DNA of 64,000 bases, from assembly GCF_000369505.1 (NCBI RefSeq), contig NZ_KB850055.1:2345692-2409691 (forward strand), read 5' to 3'. This DNA is from Acinetobacter sp. NIPH 298 (lineage in GTDB: Bacteria; Pseudomonadota; Gammaproteobacteria; Pseudomonadales; Moraxellaceae). The position numbers and the translations under genes were made by a program. Positions 1-9,773 of this stretch are shown here, piece after piece (the first letter of the stretch is position 1; the number at the start of each line of letters is the position of its first letter). Under the pieces are notes generated by a model. The model had not been told where the DNA came from. It ran no database searches and was given only the letters and a program-made list of their open reading frames with translations.

Positions 1-168
1 AAAGGTGATATCTATATTATTCACCGCACACAAAAACATCGTTATGGCCATATTGCTGGCTTCTCTGGCACACAATGGATTTCAGACTTTAAACAACGCA
101 GTCACGATATATATAAAGATAAAAATGTGACGTATAGTTACTACCGTTTAGGTTCAAACTACATCTAA
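1..168 (+). CDS. C-terminal end of a CHAP/amidase-like protein (partial)
   Basis: The window opens inside a plus-strand frame that reads 55 residues and stops at TAA 166-168. The visible end holds GHIAGFSGTQWISDFKQ. That His-containing stretch followed by W-SDFKQ resembles the C-terminal half of small CHAP/NlpC-P60-like peptidoglycan amidases, including phage and secretion-system effectors. The catalytic Cys would lie upstream, outside the window, so activity cannot be judged. The assignment rests on this short motif; the reading frame itself is convincing. Confidence 0.5.
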   Translation, partial: KGDIYIIHRTQKHRYGHIAGFSGTQWISDFKQRSHDIYKDKNVTYSYYRLGSNYI

Positions 169-189
169 TCTCAGCAAGGGCCGACTTGA

Positions 190-981
190 TCAGCCCTTCT
201 TCGCACCCAGCTTTTTCAAAACTTCTGCCACCGCAACCATCGCAAAACTCGACGTCACCACAACTGCCGACCCATAACCACCACAGCGCAAGCCTGAGCC
301 TGGATTAAACGTGGTACTTTCTGAGGTCGAACAAACCTCTGCATTTGAAAATGGATTGTCGATTGAATACACACAAGTGATCCCAAACTTTTCTTTTGGT
401 TTTTTACAGATACCTTTAGCGCGAAGTTGTGCACGTAACTTTGCCAACATCGGATCTTGTTCTGTCTTTGATAAATCTGCGACTCGTATCTTTAAAGGAT
501 CAAGCTTACCGCCTGCCCCACCCGATACAATTAACGGGATCTTGTTAAAGCGACAGTGCAGCATCAACGCCAGTTTGGCTTTGACATCATCAATACAGTC
601 TAAAATGATATCGGGAACAGGACTTAAAATCTCTTTGACATTTTCAGGTGTTAAATAGTCATCTATTACATTGACTATCATGCGTGGATTGATCTGACGA
701 CAGCGCTCAGCCATCACTTCGATTTTTTCTTGTCCTAACGTTGAGGTCAATGCAGGAAGTTGACGGTTAATATTGGATGCGGCAATCACATCCATATCGA
801 CGAGCGTTAGCTGACCAACCCCTGTACGGGCCAGCGCTTCTACAGCCCAACTCCCAACGCCACCAATTCCGATCACCATCACATGACTGTTTTCATAATG
901 GCTAAATGAACTTTCTCCATAAATCTTTGCCACACCAGCAAAACGGCGGTCATATTCATCATTTACAGGCACATCAGTCAT
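190..981 (-). CDS. tcdA: tRNA threonylcarbamoyladenosine dehydratase TcdA
   Basis: TcdA (CsdL/YgdL) is an E1-like, ATP-dependent enzyme that cyclises t6A37 to ct6A in ANN-decoding tRNAs. The 263-residue protein has the nucleotide-binding glycine loop GIGGVGSW at residues 38-45, an acidic strand (LVDMDV) followed by NRQLPAL, and DCIDDVKAKLAL, all in the order expected for ThiF/MoeB-type E1 folds. The C-terminus carries a short hydrophobic helix (SAVVVTSSFAMVAVAEVL), as in E. coli TcdA. Length is normal for the family. It ends 21 bases after the partial gene at the left edge, which it faces convergently. Confidence 0.93.
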   Translation of the reverse strand: MTDVPVNDEYDRRFAGVAKIYGESSFSHYENSHVMVIGIGGVGSWAVEALARTGVGQLTLVDMDVIAASNINRQLPALTSTLGQEKIEVMAERCRQINPRMIVNVIDDYLTPENVKEILSPVPDIILDCIDDVKAKLALMLHCRFNKIPLIVSGGAGGKLDPLKIRVADLSKTEQDPMLAKLRAQLRAKGICKKPKEKFGITCVYSIDNPFSNAEVCSTSESTTFNPGSGLRCGGYGSAVVVTSSFAMVAVAEVLKKLGAKKG

Positions 982-1043
982 AACAGTGGCGATCTATATC
1001 TTTCAATCAAAGCACTATTTTAACTCGTTTAATATGGTTTTGG

Positions 1044-2237
1044 TTAGGAAGATGAGACTTTGATTGCAAATCGATGACGTCCACTTAAAATAATCAATAT
1101 TACCAAAATAAGAACACTGATTGATAAAGCCAGCAGATTAGCATTCATCCAGCCAACCTTCGTCAAAATCGGTGCAGGCAAGAAAGCACCAAGTGTCGCG
1201 AATAAGGCAATTATGGTTTCATTAATACCTTGTACACGATGCTTTTGCTGTTCGTTTAGCCCTGCCAATAGCGTAGATGCACCTGAATAAGCAAAGTTCC
1301 AGCCTACACCAAGCACAATCAGAGCGACATTAATATAAATTCCCTCTTGGCCAAATATTGGAATCAAAGAGGACAACATCAGTAAAACAAATCCGATATA
1401 AATCGTGCGATGTGTTCCCCAGCGTTGAATCAGCTTAGATACAAAGAATGAAGGAATAAACATGGCCAAGACATGTAACTGAATCGAGACAGAAGCATAG
1501 TGAAATGAATGATGTTCTTTCAAATGTAAGGAAGACATAATCATCATGACATTCATAATATAGTATGCAAATGCCCCACTAATCACTGCCACCACAATAA
1601 AATTGACAGGCAATTTAGCTCGCTGTAGCGACTCAGTCACGACTTGTTGTACTTGCTGTAATTTAAACTTCTGATTCCAAACATACAAAATTGGCGACAA
1701 CAATAATGCCAACACACTGAAAATTAAATAAATCACAGTGAAATCAGGTAAGCCTTGCACCTGTTGAAATTGAATCGCCAAAACAGGTGCAATAATCGCT
1801 GCGACGACACCGCCAGAAATCACCATCGCTGTGGCTTTCGGGATTAAATCAGAAGCTAGACGATCAGAGGCAGCAAAACGGTAAAAGTTCGCAGTAGAAA
1901 TAAATAAGCCCAGTGAAAAATGACTAAGGCACAATAAATAAAACTGTTCACTTTGTAGGGCGAGATAGCCAAACACACCCGCTAAAAAAAGACAAAAGCA
2001 TCCAAACTGAAACACCAGATGTCGACCCAACTTTTTCATTAAAAATGAGAAGATAAAAGTCGTCAGCAACATAGCCAAAAATTGCAAACCATAGGGTACT
2101 GTCGCCAAAGCTTGAGTGGGCGCAAGTTTTAAGCCAACAATCGCTGAAACTGTTACCGATAATACTGCTGCAATTAAATTAAATGCTTGTGCAACCAATA
2201 AATAATAAACATATCTCGGCAACTGATTCAAAGCCAT
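1044..2237 (-). CDS. MFS transporter, about 12 membrane segments
   Basis: A protein of about 397 residues, almost entirely hydrophobic, with about twelve predicted membrane helices and a mid-protein loop (WNQKFKLQQVQQVV) separating two six-helix halves: a major facilitator superfamily layout. KKLGRH in the first half looks like a degenerate form of the family's loop 2-3 motif. The substrate cannot be told from sequence. I prefer the ATG at 2237; GTG codons at 2246 and 2240 in the same frame are alternatives, and a GAGG lies very close upstream. The acnA terminator lies just before it, so it probably has its own promoter. Confidence 0.85.
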   Translation of the reverse strand: MALNQLPRYVYYLLVAQAFNLIAAVLSVTVSAIVGLKLAPTQALATVPYGLQFLAMLLTTFIFSFLMKKLGRHLVFQFGCFCLFLAGVFGYLALQSEQFYLLCLSHFSLGLFISTANFYRFAASDRLASDLIPKATAMVISGGVVAAIIAPVLAIQFQQVQGLPDFTVIYLIFSVLALLLSPILYVWNQKFKLQQVQQVVTESLQRAKLPVNFIVVAVISGAFAYYIMNVMMIMSSLHLKEHHSFHYASVSIQLHVLAMFIPSFFVSKLIQRWGTHRTIYIGFVLLMLSSLIPIFGQEGIYINVALIVLGVGWNFAYSGASTLLAGLNEQQKHRVQGINETIIALFATLGAFLPAPILTKVGWMNANLLALSISVLILVILIILSGRHRFAIKVSSS

Positions 2238-2295
2238 CACCCTCACAGATTAATGGCTATCACCTTAACGCCGAAACGGTAAAATTCAAACAAAA

Positions 2296-2326
2296 AAAAA
2301 GATGAAAGACTCGCTTTCATCTTTTT
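2296..2326 (-). terminator. Rho-independent terminator of acnA
   Basis: A perfect 13-bp inverted repeat (2296-2308 and 2314-2326) with a 5-base loop. Read on the minus strand it runs straight into a T-rich stretch (the A-run at 2292-2300). It sits 19 bases after the acnA stop codon and before the MFS gene. Confidence 0.85.
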
Positions 2327-2344
2327 ACAATAACTTTTTTGGTG

Positions 2345-5101
2345 CTATGCAGCGATTAAATTCCGCAGTACATAATGCAAAATCCCACCTGCTTTAAAGT
2401 ATTCGACCTCATTTAAGGTATCGATTCGGCATAACACCTTAAATTGCGCTTGGCTGCCATCTTCTCGAATCACATTCACATCTAAAGCCTGATGCGGTTG
2501 AATCTCATCAGATAAGCCATGAATTGAAAGAACCTCTCGACCTGTTAGGTTTAAAGACTGACGTGTTTGCTCATCAATAAATTGAAGTGGTAATACGCCC
2601 ATGCCAACAAGGTTTGAACGATGAATTCGCTCAAAGCTTTCTGCAATCACTGCTTTAATGCCCAGTAAATTGGTACCTTTCGCAGCCCAGTCTCGCGATG
2701 AGCCTGTACCATATTCTTTACCTGCAATAATAATCAGCGGTGTTTGTTCCTGTTGATAACGCATAGAAGTATCATAAATCGATAGCTTTTCACTGGTTGG
2801 AATATGAATGGTATTGCCTCCCTCTTCGCCACCTAACATTTCATTCTTAATTCGAATGTTGGCAAATGTTCCTCGCATCATCACTTCATGATTACCACGA
2901 CGCGAACCATAGGAGTTAAAGTCATTCGGGTCTACGCCTTGTTCCTGTAAATAACGCCCTGCTGGACTATCTTTCTTGATATTCCCCGCTGGAGAAATAT
3001 GGTCAGTCGTTACTGAGTCGCCAAGCACAGCCAAGATACGTGCCTGTTCAATATTGGTGATTGCTTTGGGCGGTTGCTCAATTCCCTCAAAGAAAGGCGG
3101 ATGGCGAATATAAGTCGAATTGTCCTGCCATGCATAAGTTTGGCTTTGCGGGATTTGAATCGCTTGCCACGTCTCATCACCATCAAATACTGCGGCATAT
3201 TCTTTATGGAACATGGCGGTGGTGACTTGTTTCAGTGCTTGATCAATTTCAGCCTGACTTGGCCAAATGTCTTTCAGATAAACCTCTTGTCCCTCTTTTC
3301 CGATACCAATCGGCTGTGTGGTTAAATCGGTACGGATATTGCCAAGCAAGCCATACGCAACCACCAGTGGCGGTGAAGCCAACCAGTTGGTTTTCACCAA
3401 TGGATGTACACGGCCTTCAAAGTTACGATTGCCTGAAAGCACAGATGCTACATTTAAATCATGACATTGAATCGCTTCTTCAACAGGATCAGGCAAAGGT
3501 CCAGAATTCCCGATACATGTGGTACAACCATAACCCACAAGGTTATAACCCAATTGATCGAGGTATGGTGTCAATCCTGCGGCAGCCAAATAATCTGTTA
3601 CGACTTTGGAACCGGGTGCGAGTGAGCTTTTTACCCAAGGTTTGCGTTGCAGGCCTTGTTCAATCGCCTTTTTCGCCAATAAACCTGCGGCCAACATGAC
3701 ACTTGGGTTCGAGGTGTTGGTACATGAAGTGATTGCTGATATCACCACATCACCATGGTTTAAAGGATAGATTTGCCCATCAAGGGTACAAGATGGGCTA
3801 TCATGTGGAAGATTGGCTTGGTGAGCAGCAACCGCTGTACCGCCACCACCTTCATTTTCCAATCGCTCTTTCATCTCTGCAATTGGTTTTAATGTCAGCT
3901 CCATGAGCGCATTAAAGGTTTTGGGTACATCTGCCAGTAATACACGATCTTGTGGGCGCTTAGGGCCAGCCATACTTGCTTGCACCGTACTCATATCAAG
4001 ACTCAATGTATCGGTAAAGACTGGCTCATCTCCCGCATTTCGCCATAAGCCTTGTGCTTTACTATATGCCTCCACCAAATCGATGCGTTCTTGTTGGCGA
4101 CCAGTCAGTACCAAATACGCCAGTGTGACTTCATCAATAGGGAAGAAACCACAGGTTGCACCATATTCAGGTGCCATATTGGCAATCGTAGCACGGTCAG
4201 CGAGTGGCAAGTCCGCCAAACCATCCCCATAAAATTCAACAAATTTACCAACCACGCCTTTCTGACGGAGCATTTGGGTAATGGTTAAAACCAAGTCAGT
4301 TGCGGTAATGCCTTCATTGAGCTTACCAGTCAATTTAAAACCGATTACTTCAGGAATTAACATCGAAACAGGTTGTCCGAGCATCGCCGCTTCTGCTTCG
4401 ATCCCGCCTCCCCCCCAACCCAATACGCCAAGTCCATTAATCATGGTGGTATGCGAATCTGTTCCGACTAAGGTATCTGGAAAAGCAAAGGTTTGCCCGT
4501 CTTCTTCGTTGAGCCAAACGGCTTGAGCCAAATATTCTAAATTGACTTGGTGACAAATACCTGTACCCGGTGGCACCACACTGAAGTTATTAAATGCTGA
4601 CTGCCCCCAACGTAAGAACTGATAACGCTCGCCATTGCGCTCCATTTCAATTCTCACATTTACGGCAAATGCATTTTGATTGGCAAAATGATCGACCATG
4701 ACCGAGTGATCAATCACCAAATCAACAGGTGACAATGGATTGATTCGATTCGGATCACCGCCTGCTTTGGCCATTGCTGCACGCATGGCGGCTAAATCGA
4801 CTACCGCAGGTACACCAGTAAAATCTTGCATCAATACTCGCGCGGGTCGGTATTGAATTTCTTGATCGGAGCTGCGTGTTTTTTGCCAATCGACTAAGGC
4901 TTGGATATGTTCAACTTTTACACTTTCTTGGTCTTCAAATCGAAGGAGATTCTCTAATAAAACTTTTAAAGATTTAGGTAGATGGTCAATATTACCAAGT
5001 GTCTGCGCGGCTCGTTTCAAGTTAAAAATTTGATATTTTTTTGAACCGACATCAAGCGTTTGTAATGCATTAAAACTATTGATTTTGCTATATCTGGCCA
5101 T
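2345..5101 (-). CDS. acnA: Aconitate hydratase A (aconitase)
   Basis: Aconitase interconverts citrate and isocitrate in the TCA cycle through a [4Fe-4S] cluster. The 918-residue protein matches the AcnA/IRP1 branch: LPKSLKVLLENLLR near the N-terminus, DLVIDHSV, VGTDSHTTM, the cluster cysteines in ISSCTNTSNPSVM and GYGCTTCIGNSG, and the swivel-domain segments SRRGNHEVMMRG and GKEYGTGSSRDWAAKG. The start at 5101 follows a strong GGAGG at 9-base spacing; an upstream in-frame start would add ten residues but lacks this. One oddity: the near-invariant GWGVGGIEAE reads GWGGGGIEAE, with Gly at residue 231 inside a run of seven C on the plus strand. It is monocistronic, with a terminator behind it. 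Confidence 0.95.
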   Translation of the reverse strand: MARYSKINSFNALQTLDVGSKKYQIFNLKRAAQTLGNIDHLPKSLKVLLENLLRFEDQESVKVEHIQALVDWQKTRSSDQEIQYRPARVLMQDFTGVPAVVDLAAMRAAMAKAGGDPNRINPLSPVDLVIDHSVMVDHFANQNAFAVNVRIEMERNGERYQFLRWGQSAFNNFSVVPPGTGICHQVNLEYLAQAVWLNEEDGQTFAFPDTLVGTDSHTTMINGLGVLGWGGGGIEAEAAMLGQPVSMLIPEVIGFKLTGKLNEGITATDLVLTITQMLRQKGVVGKFVEFYGDGLADLPLADRATIANMAPEYGATCGFFPIDEVTLAYLVLTGRQQERIDLVEAYSKAQGLWRNAGDEPVFTDTLSLDMSTVQASMAGPKRPQDRVLLADVPKTFNALMELTLKPIAEMKERLENEGGGGTAVAAHQANLPHDSPSCTLDGQIYPLNHGDVVISAITSCTNTSNPSVMLAAGLLAKKAIEQGLQRKPWVKSSLAPGSKVVTDYLAAAGLTPYLDQLGYNLVGYGCTTCIGNSGPLPDPVEEAIQCHDLNVASVLSGNRNFEGRVHPLVKTNWLASPPLVVAYGLLGNIRTDLTTQPIGIGKEGQEVYLKDIWPSQAEIDQALKQVTTAMFHKEYAAVFDGDETWQAIQIPQSQTYAWQDNSTYIRHPPFFEGIEQPPKAITNIEQARILAVLGDSVTTDHISPAGNIKKDSPAGRYLQEQGVDPNDFNSYGSRRGNHEVMMRGTFANIRIKNEMLGGEEGGNTIHIPTSEKLSIYDTSMRYQQEQTPLIIIAGKEYGTGSSRDWAAKGTNLLGIKAVIAESFERIHRSNLVGMGVLPLQFIDEQTRQSLNLTGREVLSIHGLSDEIQPHQALDVNVIREDGSQAQFKVLCRIDTLNEVEYFKAGGILHYVLRNLIAA

Positions 5102-5242
5102 AGGATGATCCTCCCAGTTTGGCGATTTCATTCGTTTATTATGAAGTTCTTTATTTAATGTAAGCCAGTTTAGGAAATGCTGTGTTCCCTTTTAGTTATC
5201 TTATTTAAAATTACATGATTATTATTCTATTGTGGACAGGTA

Positions 5243-6055
5243 TTAGTTGAGATGTAGTGCCTCAAATGAGTTGTGCCAGAGTTGTGCAGCAAGCTGTGCT
5301 TTAGGCAACTGCAGTGTTTGAGCCAAGCCTTCTAAGACATAAGGCAAATTCACAGGTGTATTACGGGTTCTATGTTCGGTTGATGTCTGACAACACAACG
5401 GCGTCATATCAGGACAGTCTGTTTCAATCACCAAGTTTTCTATACCAATCGCATGTACCACTTGATGTAACTTCTTGGCATTTGGATTGGTGATTTGCCC
5501 AGTTACACCAATTTTAAAGCCAAGTTTTACCAATGCCTTCGCTTCTTCAACACCACCACTAAAGGCATGTGCAATTCCACCCCATTTGAATTTTTGCGCT
5601 TTTAATATCGCAAGGGTTTCTGCATGGGCTTTGCGAACATGGAGTAACACAGGCTTGTTATATTGGGCTGCCAGCTCAAGCTGCGCGTTAAAATAATACT
5701 GTTGCTTGGCAAATAATTCAGGCTGTTTGTGTTGCTTTAAAAAAGTATCTAAACCAATCTCACCTACAGCAACACAATGATGTTGCTGTAAAATCTGTTC
5801 CAAATGATGTAAATGCTCTGACTGATGTTGCTCGATATAAAAAGGATGCAGACCGGGAGCTAAATGAGATCGAGGTACGTCTTGCCACTGTTGTAATTGT
5901 TGATGTGTGGCCATTAATTCATCAAAACGGGATGCAACAAACCCGATCAGAACCAAATCCTCCACACCCGCTTTTTTGGCTTGTCGCGCCAGTTGTTGCC
6001 GATCATGATCAAAATCGGCAACATCAAAATGGGTGTGGGTATCAAACAGTTGCAT
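5243..6055 (-). CDS. TatD-family metal-dependent hydrolase (YjjV-like)
   Basis: TatD proteins are TIM-barrel, divalent-metal deoxyribonucleases or phosphodiesterases. The 270-residue protein keeps the expected metal ligands in order: DTHTHFD at the N-terminus, VGEIGLD with the bridging Glu, LLHVRKAH, IAHAFSGG, and ETDCPDM near the C-terminus. It is closest in style to YjjV/YcfH-type members; the physiological substrate is unknown. Its ATG overlaps the stop of the upstream lipoprotein gene in a TAATG arrangement at 6055, so the two are probably translationally coupled. Confidence 0.9.
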   Translation of the reverse strand: MQLFDTHTHFDVADFDHDRQQLARQAKKAGVEDLVLIGFVASRFDELMATHQQLQQWQDVPRSHLAPGLHPFYIEQHQSEHLHHLEQILQQHHCVAVGEIGLDTFLKQHKQPELFAKQQYYFNAQLELAAQYNKPVLLHVRKAHAETLAILKAQKFKWGGIAHAFSGGVEEAKALVKLGFKIGVTGQITNPNAKKLHQVVHAIGIENLVIETDCPDMTPLCCQTSTEHRTRNTPVNLPYVLEGLAQTLQLPKAQLAAQLWHNSFEALHLN

Positions 6056-6966
6056 TAGGTCTTGCTTTTGGTATCTGCAACAACGGTCGAAGCTGCTGGT
6101 GCATCTACTTTAGGCAAATATTCAGGCTTTAAAACTCCTTTCAATTGATCAAATGGAATTACCAAGCGAGGTAAACCCACCACATAAGGACCGATTTCAT
6201 ATTCACCGTATTGGAGAATTAAACCGTTTTCGCCTAACAAAAAATTATCAGTCATTTCAAATGGCCAAGCTTGCTCATATTCTTCAGGATTATTGGCTAA
6301 TTTAGAATCTACAATCCATGCCTTAAATGCATCATGCGCCAACTTTTTCAAAGCTGCTTGCTGTTTTGCTAACAACAAATCATTGAGATTAATTTGCTTT
6401 TGATTGACCAAATCGAAATTATAATAACGTTGTGAAGTTGCGCCATGCGCTCCGCCCATATAACTACTACTATTGAGTACCACCGTAGCCAAAGAGCCTT
6501 CTGTTTGTAATATCTTAGGTTTAACCAACAAACTAATTTGATGACTGATACTCAGTGCTTTTAATTCTTCATCAATTTTAATAAAAGCATTCGCGTAGTG
6601 CTGAACTTGTGTATCTAAATTCGGCTTTTGCTCAGCGGCCTGTACCGTCGATATGGCCTTATCTGCATCGACTACATCCAACATTTTGCTGAGTTGATCG
6701 AGGATTTGCTCATCCAGAAATTGATCAATAAATGCAAAGTTACTCTGCAAACGTTCAACCACAAAATCAGGGCAAGTGTTACCCTTACACTCTGGTAAAG
6801 TCAGTGCTACTTTTACACTCTCTCCACGCAATGTAGATTCTGTTTGCTGCTGTATCATCGCTGGATCTTGTGACTGATCCTGTGATTCTTTTGGCTCTGA
6901 TTTCGGTTGGCATGCTGCGAGTAAAATTGCACAAGTAAGCACACTATATTTATAAAAATTTTTCAT
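6055..6966 (-). CDS. DUF3298/RsiV-type lipoprotein
   Basis: A 303-residue secreted lipoprotein: a signal peptide ending in the lipobox LLAAC (Cys about residue 19), then a Lys/Gln/Glu-rich linker. The body resembles the DUF4163-DUF3298 pair found in RsiV and PdaC-like proteins, with MGGAHGATSQRYYNFDL, an NLNDLL segment, an Ala/Leu helix, and the C-terminal YGEYEIGPYVVGLPRLVIPF motif ending in LKPEYLP. Some family members bind lysozyme or peptidoglycan; the role here is unknown. It overlaps tatD by one base. The next gene upstream (7071-7898) has the same architecture and is probably a paralogue. Confidence 0.8.
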   Translation of the reverse strand: MKNFYKYSVLTCAILLAACQPKSEPKESQDQSQDPAMIQQQTESTLRGESVKVALTLPECKGNTCPDFVVERLQSNFAFIDQFLDEQILDQLSKMLDVVDADKAISTVQAAEQKPNLDTQVQHYANAFIKIDEELKALSISHQISLLVKPKILQTEGSLATVVLNSSSYMGGAHGATSQRYYNFDLVNQKQINLNDLLLAKQQAALKKLAHDAFKAWIVDSKLANNPEEYEQAWPFEMTDNFLLGENGLILQYGEYEIGPYVVGLPRLVIPFDQLKGVLKPEYLPKVDAPAASTVVADTKSKT

Positions 6967-7070
6967 CTAAACCTATCACCATTATTCGTATACAAGCTTT
7001 TTAAAATGCTATCTGACTTCGCTCGAAACCACCATAAACACATGCGATTTCTATACATATCTTAGTCAAG

Positions 7071-7898
7071 TTAGAACATTTGCTGATAAATATCGGGCTG
7101 TAACATCTGTTTCGTTTGCTCAGCTGTGAAATAAATAGCCAGTTGCGGCGCATCTTTACTGATCTCATTGGCACGATAATGCAATCCAATGCCCTCGCCA
7201 TCAAAGAACCAATCCGCTTGACCCCAGTATAAGGTCTTTGGTACTTGTTTTTTCACCTCTATCGACTGCTGCTCAATCCATTTCTGATAATGGAGTTGAA
7301 TCACATCATGCATGGCACTTTGCTGCTTTTTTTGAATGACATCTAACACTGTTAAATGCTTTTGTAGCTTACGATCCGCGACAAAGAAATAATAACGATC
7401 TTTTACTTCAATATCTTCTTGTTTGGTATCAACACCCACTTGTAACAAGACATACTGATTACGTTGTGACGCCATTCTAGTATTCAGGTGCAATGCATAG
7501 GCTTTATTTTCCGAATATTTATCTTGCCATTCATCAGACTTTTTAACATAAGCATTTATGGCTTGTTGTAGGGTCATACTTTGTTTGAGTTCTATTTGCT
7601 GTTGAATGACCATGGCTTGATTTCTCTCAATCCAAGTATTCAACCATTCATCTTGGGTTTTAATGGTTTGAATATCAACATCAATACAGTTTTTCTTTTC
7701 GCAAAAAGGCAATGCATATTTTGCTTTGCTTTCTTGGATATTTAAATAAGGAAGGATCTCTGCTTTTTCAGTCTTTGCTGTTTTCGACTCAATTGTTTCT
7801 GCTGAATCAGATTCATTTTTTTTAGGAGAATCACATGCTGTTAAAGCCATCATTCCAATCATTAACGTTATGCTGAAAATTGGTTTTAAAGCGTTCAT
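7071..7898 (-). CDS. Lipoprotein, diverged paralogue of the DUF3298-type neighbour
   Basis: A 275-residue lipoprotein whose signal peptide ends in the lipobox MALTAC. It shares landmarks with its downstream neighbour: a CxxxxC pair after a proline (PFCEKKNC against PECKGNTC), a helix with DVIQKKQQSAMH where the neighbour has DLLLAKQQAALK, a conserved Trp, and a C-terminal GIGLHYRANEI segment ending in LQPDIY. It lacks the neighbour's GGAHG loop. The start at 7898 follows AAAGGA at good spacing; an upstream in-frame start would translate an inverted-repeat element and destroy the signal peptide. Function unknown. Confidence 0.75.
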   Translation of the reverse strand: MNALKPIFSITLMIGMMALTACDSPKKNESDSAETIESKTAKTEKAEILPYLNIQESKAKYALPFCEKKNCIDVDIQTIKTQDEWLNTWIERNQAMVIQQQIELKQSMTLQQAINAYVKKSDEWQDKYSENKAYALHLNTRMASQRNQYVLLQVGVDTKQEDIEVKDRYYFFVADRKLQKHLTVLDVIQKKQQSAMHDVIQLHYQKWIEQQSIEVKKQVPKTLYWGQADWFFDGEGIGLHYRANEISKDAPQLAIYFTAEQTKQMLQPDIYQQMF

Positions 7899-7917
7899 AT
7901 CATTATCCTTTATTTTT

Positions 7918-8023
7918 AAATCCCTCCTAACCTCCCTTTTAAAAGGGAGGTATATCACGAATTTAGATACCAATAGGACTCGTGACAAAGTCCCTCTTTT
8001 CTAAAGAGGGATTTAGGGAGATT
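7918..8023. repeat. MITE-like element of about 106 bp with imperfect terminal inverted repeats
   Basis: The left end (AAATCCCTCCTAACCTCCC, 7918-7936) and right end (8005-8023, ending AGGGAGATT) are imperfect inverted copies. Each end also contains its own small hairpin: CCTCCCTTTTAAAAGGGAGG at the left and CCCTCTTTTCTAAAGAGGG at the right. The element fills exactly the gap between the prfC stop codon (8024) and the Shine-Dalgarno region of the downstream lipoprotein. It encodes nothing. It resembles short non-autonomous intergenic repeats. Confidence 0.6.
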
Positions 8024-9613
8024 CTAATGTTCTCGCGTACTGCTAAATTGAATATCAGGCCAACGCTCTTGCATCAACTGCAAATTGACACGGCTTGGCG
8101 CAAGATAAGTGAGGTGACCACCACCATCTACTGACAGCTGATCATGCGCCTTTTTCTTAAACTCATTGAAGATTTTTTCATCATCACAATGCACCCAACG
8201 CACAGTGTGAACACTCACTGGCTCATAGATACAGTCTACTTTATATTCTTCTTTCAGACGGTAAGCAACCACATCAAACTGTAACACACCCACTGCACCA
8301 ACAATCAGATCGTTACTAATTTGCGGCATAAACACCTGCGTTGCGCCTTCTTCAGACAACTCTTTCAAGCCTTTTTGCAATTGCTTCGACTTTAATGGAT
8401 CACGCAAACGGACACGGCGGAACATTTCAGGTGCAAAGTGAGGAATACCTGTGAAATGAAGGTTCTCACCGCTGGTAAAAGTATCCCCGATCTGAATCGT
8501 ACCATGGTTGTGTAAACCAATAATGTCACCCGGCCAAGCTTCTTCTAGTTGTTCACGCTCACCAGCAAGGAAAGTCAAAGCATCACTAATACGCACGTCT
8601 TTGCCGATACGCACATGATTCATTTTCAAACCTTTTTCATATTTCCCTGAGCAGATACGCATAAAGGCAATACGGTCACGATGCTTCGGATCCATGTTGG
8701 CTTGGATTTTGAAGACAAAACCCGTAAAGCCAGCTTCATTGGCATCCACAACACGTTCTTGCGCAGGATGTGCCTTCGGTTCAGGCGCCCAATTGATAAA
8801 AGCATCAAGGACATGGTCAACTGCGAAGTTACCCAATGCTGTACCAAACAAAACCGGGGTTTGTTTTCCTTGTAAGAATAACTCTCGGTCTAAAGGCTCA
8901 TTTGCCATCTGTACCAGTTCAAGTGACTCTTCAAAAGATGCCCAAGCTAAATCGCCGACTTTTTCACGAATATCAGGATAGTCATAACCATCACGCACTT
9001 CGATATCAGTAATGGTTGAGCCAAAACCTGCTTTATACACATACAATTTATTTTCGAGCAGATTATATACGCCCGCAAAATCACGCCCCATACCCAAAGG
9101 CCATGTAATCGGTACACAGCGAATTTTTAGGACGTTTTCAATTTCATCGAGCAACTCTAAAGGCTCTCGAATTTCACGGTCCATTTTGTTTACGAAGGAG
9201 ATGATCGGTGTATCACGCATACGACACACTTCCATCAATTTAATGGTACGTTCTTCGACCCCTTTTGCACCATCGATCACCATCAACGCAGAGTCAACGG
9301 CGGTCAAAGTACGATAGGTATCTTCGGAGAAATCTTCGTGTCCCGGTGTATCGAGAAGGTTAATGGTGTGCTTTTTATAAGGGAATTGCATCACAGAGGT
9401 GGTAATCGAGATACCACGTTCTTTTTCCATTTCCATCCAGTCCGATGTTGCTGCACGGTCAGATTTACGGCTTTTCACCATACCTGCAACTTGAATCGCT
9501 TTACCCCATAACAGTAATTTTTCTGTCATGGTGGTTTTACCCGCATCGGGGTGGGAAATAATCGCAAAGGTGCGACGTTGGGCAACTTGTGCCGCTAATT
9601 CATCTTTAAACAT
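8024..9613 (-). CDS. prfC: Peptide chain release factor 3 (RF3)
   Basis: RF3 is the GTPase that removes RF1/RF2 from the ribosome after peptide release. The 529-residue length equals that of the E. coli protein. GTPase motifs are complete: HPDAGKTT at about residues 21-28 (G1), an ITTSVMQF switch region, DTPGHEDF (G3), and NKMDRE (G4). EF-G-like domains II and III follow. I start it at 9613 (MFKDELAAQ); an earlier in-frame ATG gives a hydrophobic 12-residue extension not found in the family. The stop codon directly abuts a short inverted-repeat element. Confidence 0.96.
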   Translation of the reverse strand: MFKDELAAQVAQRRTFAIISHPDAGKTTMTEKLLLWGKAIQVAGMVKSRKSDRAATSDWMEMEKERGISITTSVMQFPYKKHTINLLDTPGHEDFSEDTYRTLTAVDSALMVIDGAKGVEERTIKLMEVCRMRDTPIISFVNKMDREIREPLELLDEIENVLKIRCVPITWPLGMGRDFAGVYNLLENKLYVYKAGFGSTITDIEVRDGYDYPDIREKVGDLAWASFEESLELVQMANEPLDRELFLQGKQTPVLFGTALGNFAVDHVLDAFINWAPEPKAHPAQERVVDANEAGFTGFVFKIQANMDPKHRDRIAFMRICSGKYEKGLKMNHVRIGKDVRISDALTFLAGEREQLEEAWPGDIIGLHNHGTIQIGDTFTSGENLHFTGIPHFAPEMFRRVRLRDPLKSKQLQKGLKELSEEGATQVFMPQISNDLIVGAVGVLQFDVVAYRLKEEYKVDCIYEPVSVHTVRWVHCDDEKIFNEFKKKAHDQLSVDGGGHLTYLAPSRVNLQLMQERWPDIQFSSTREH

Positions 9614-9773
9614 GAGAAAAATCTTCAATATGCACACAGTTATGTACACATCTTTTTAATATGTACTAACTGAAAAAGTGAGAATTCAAAATTGGCGCAA
9701 TTGTAGCAGATTTCAAAGTTTATTTATCTAGGCTTTCTTTACCTTAGATATTGCTCCTCAGTTTTTAGATTTA

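Noticed and set aside
3074..4526. Several open frames on the plus strand inside acnA
   Set aside because: They lie antisense to a strongly conserved aconitase, lack ribosome sites, and read as shadows of its codon use.
9614..9649. A 12-residue extension of RF3
   Set aside because: The shorter start gives 529 residues, equal to the E. coli length, and the extension is hydrophobic and unlike the family.
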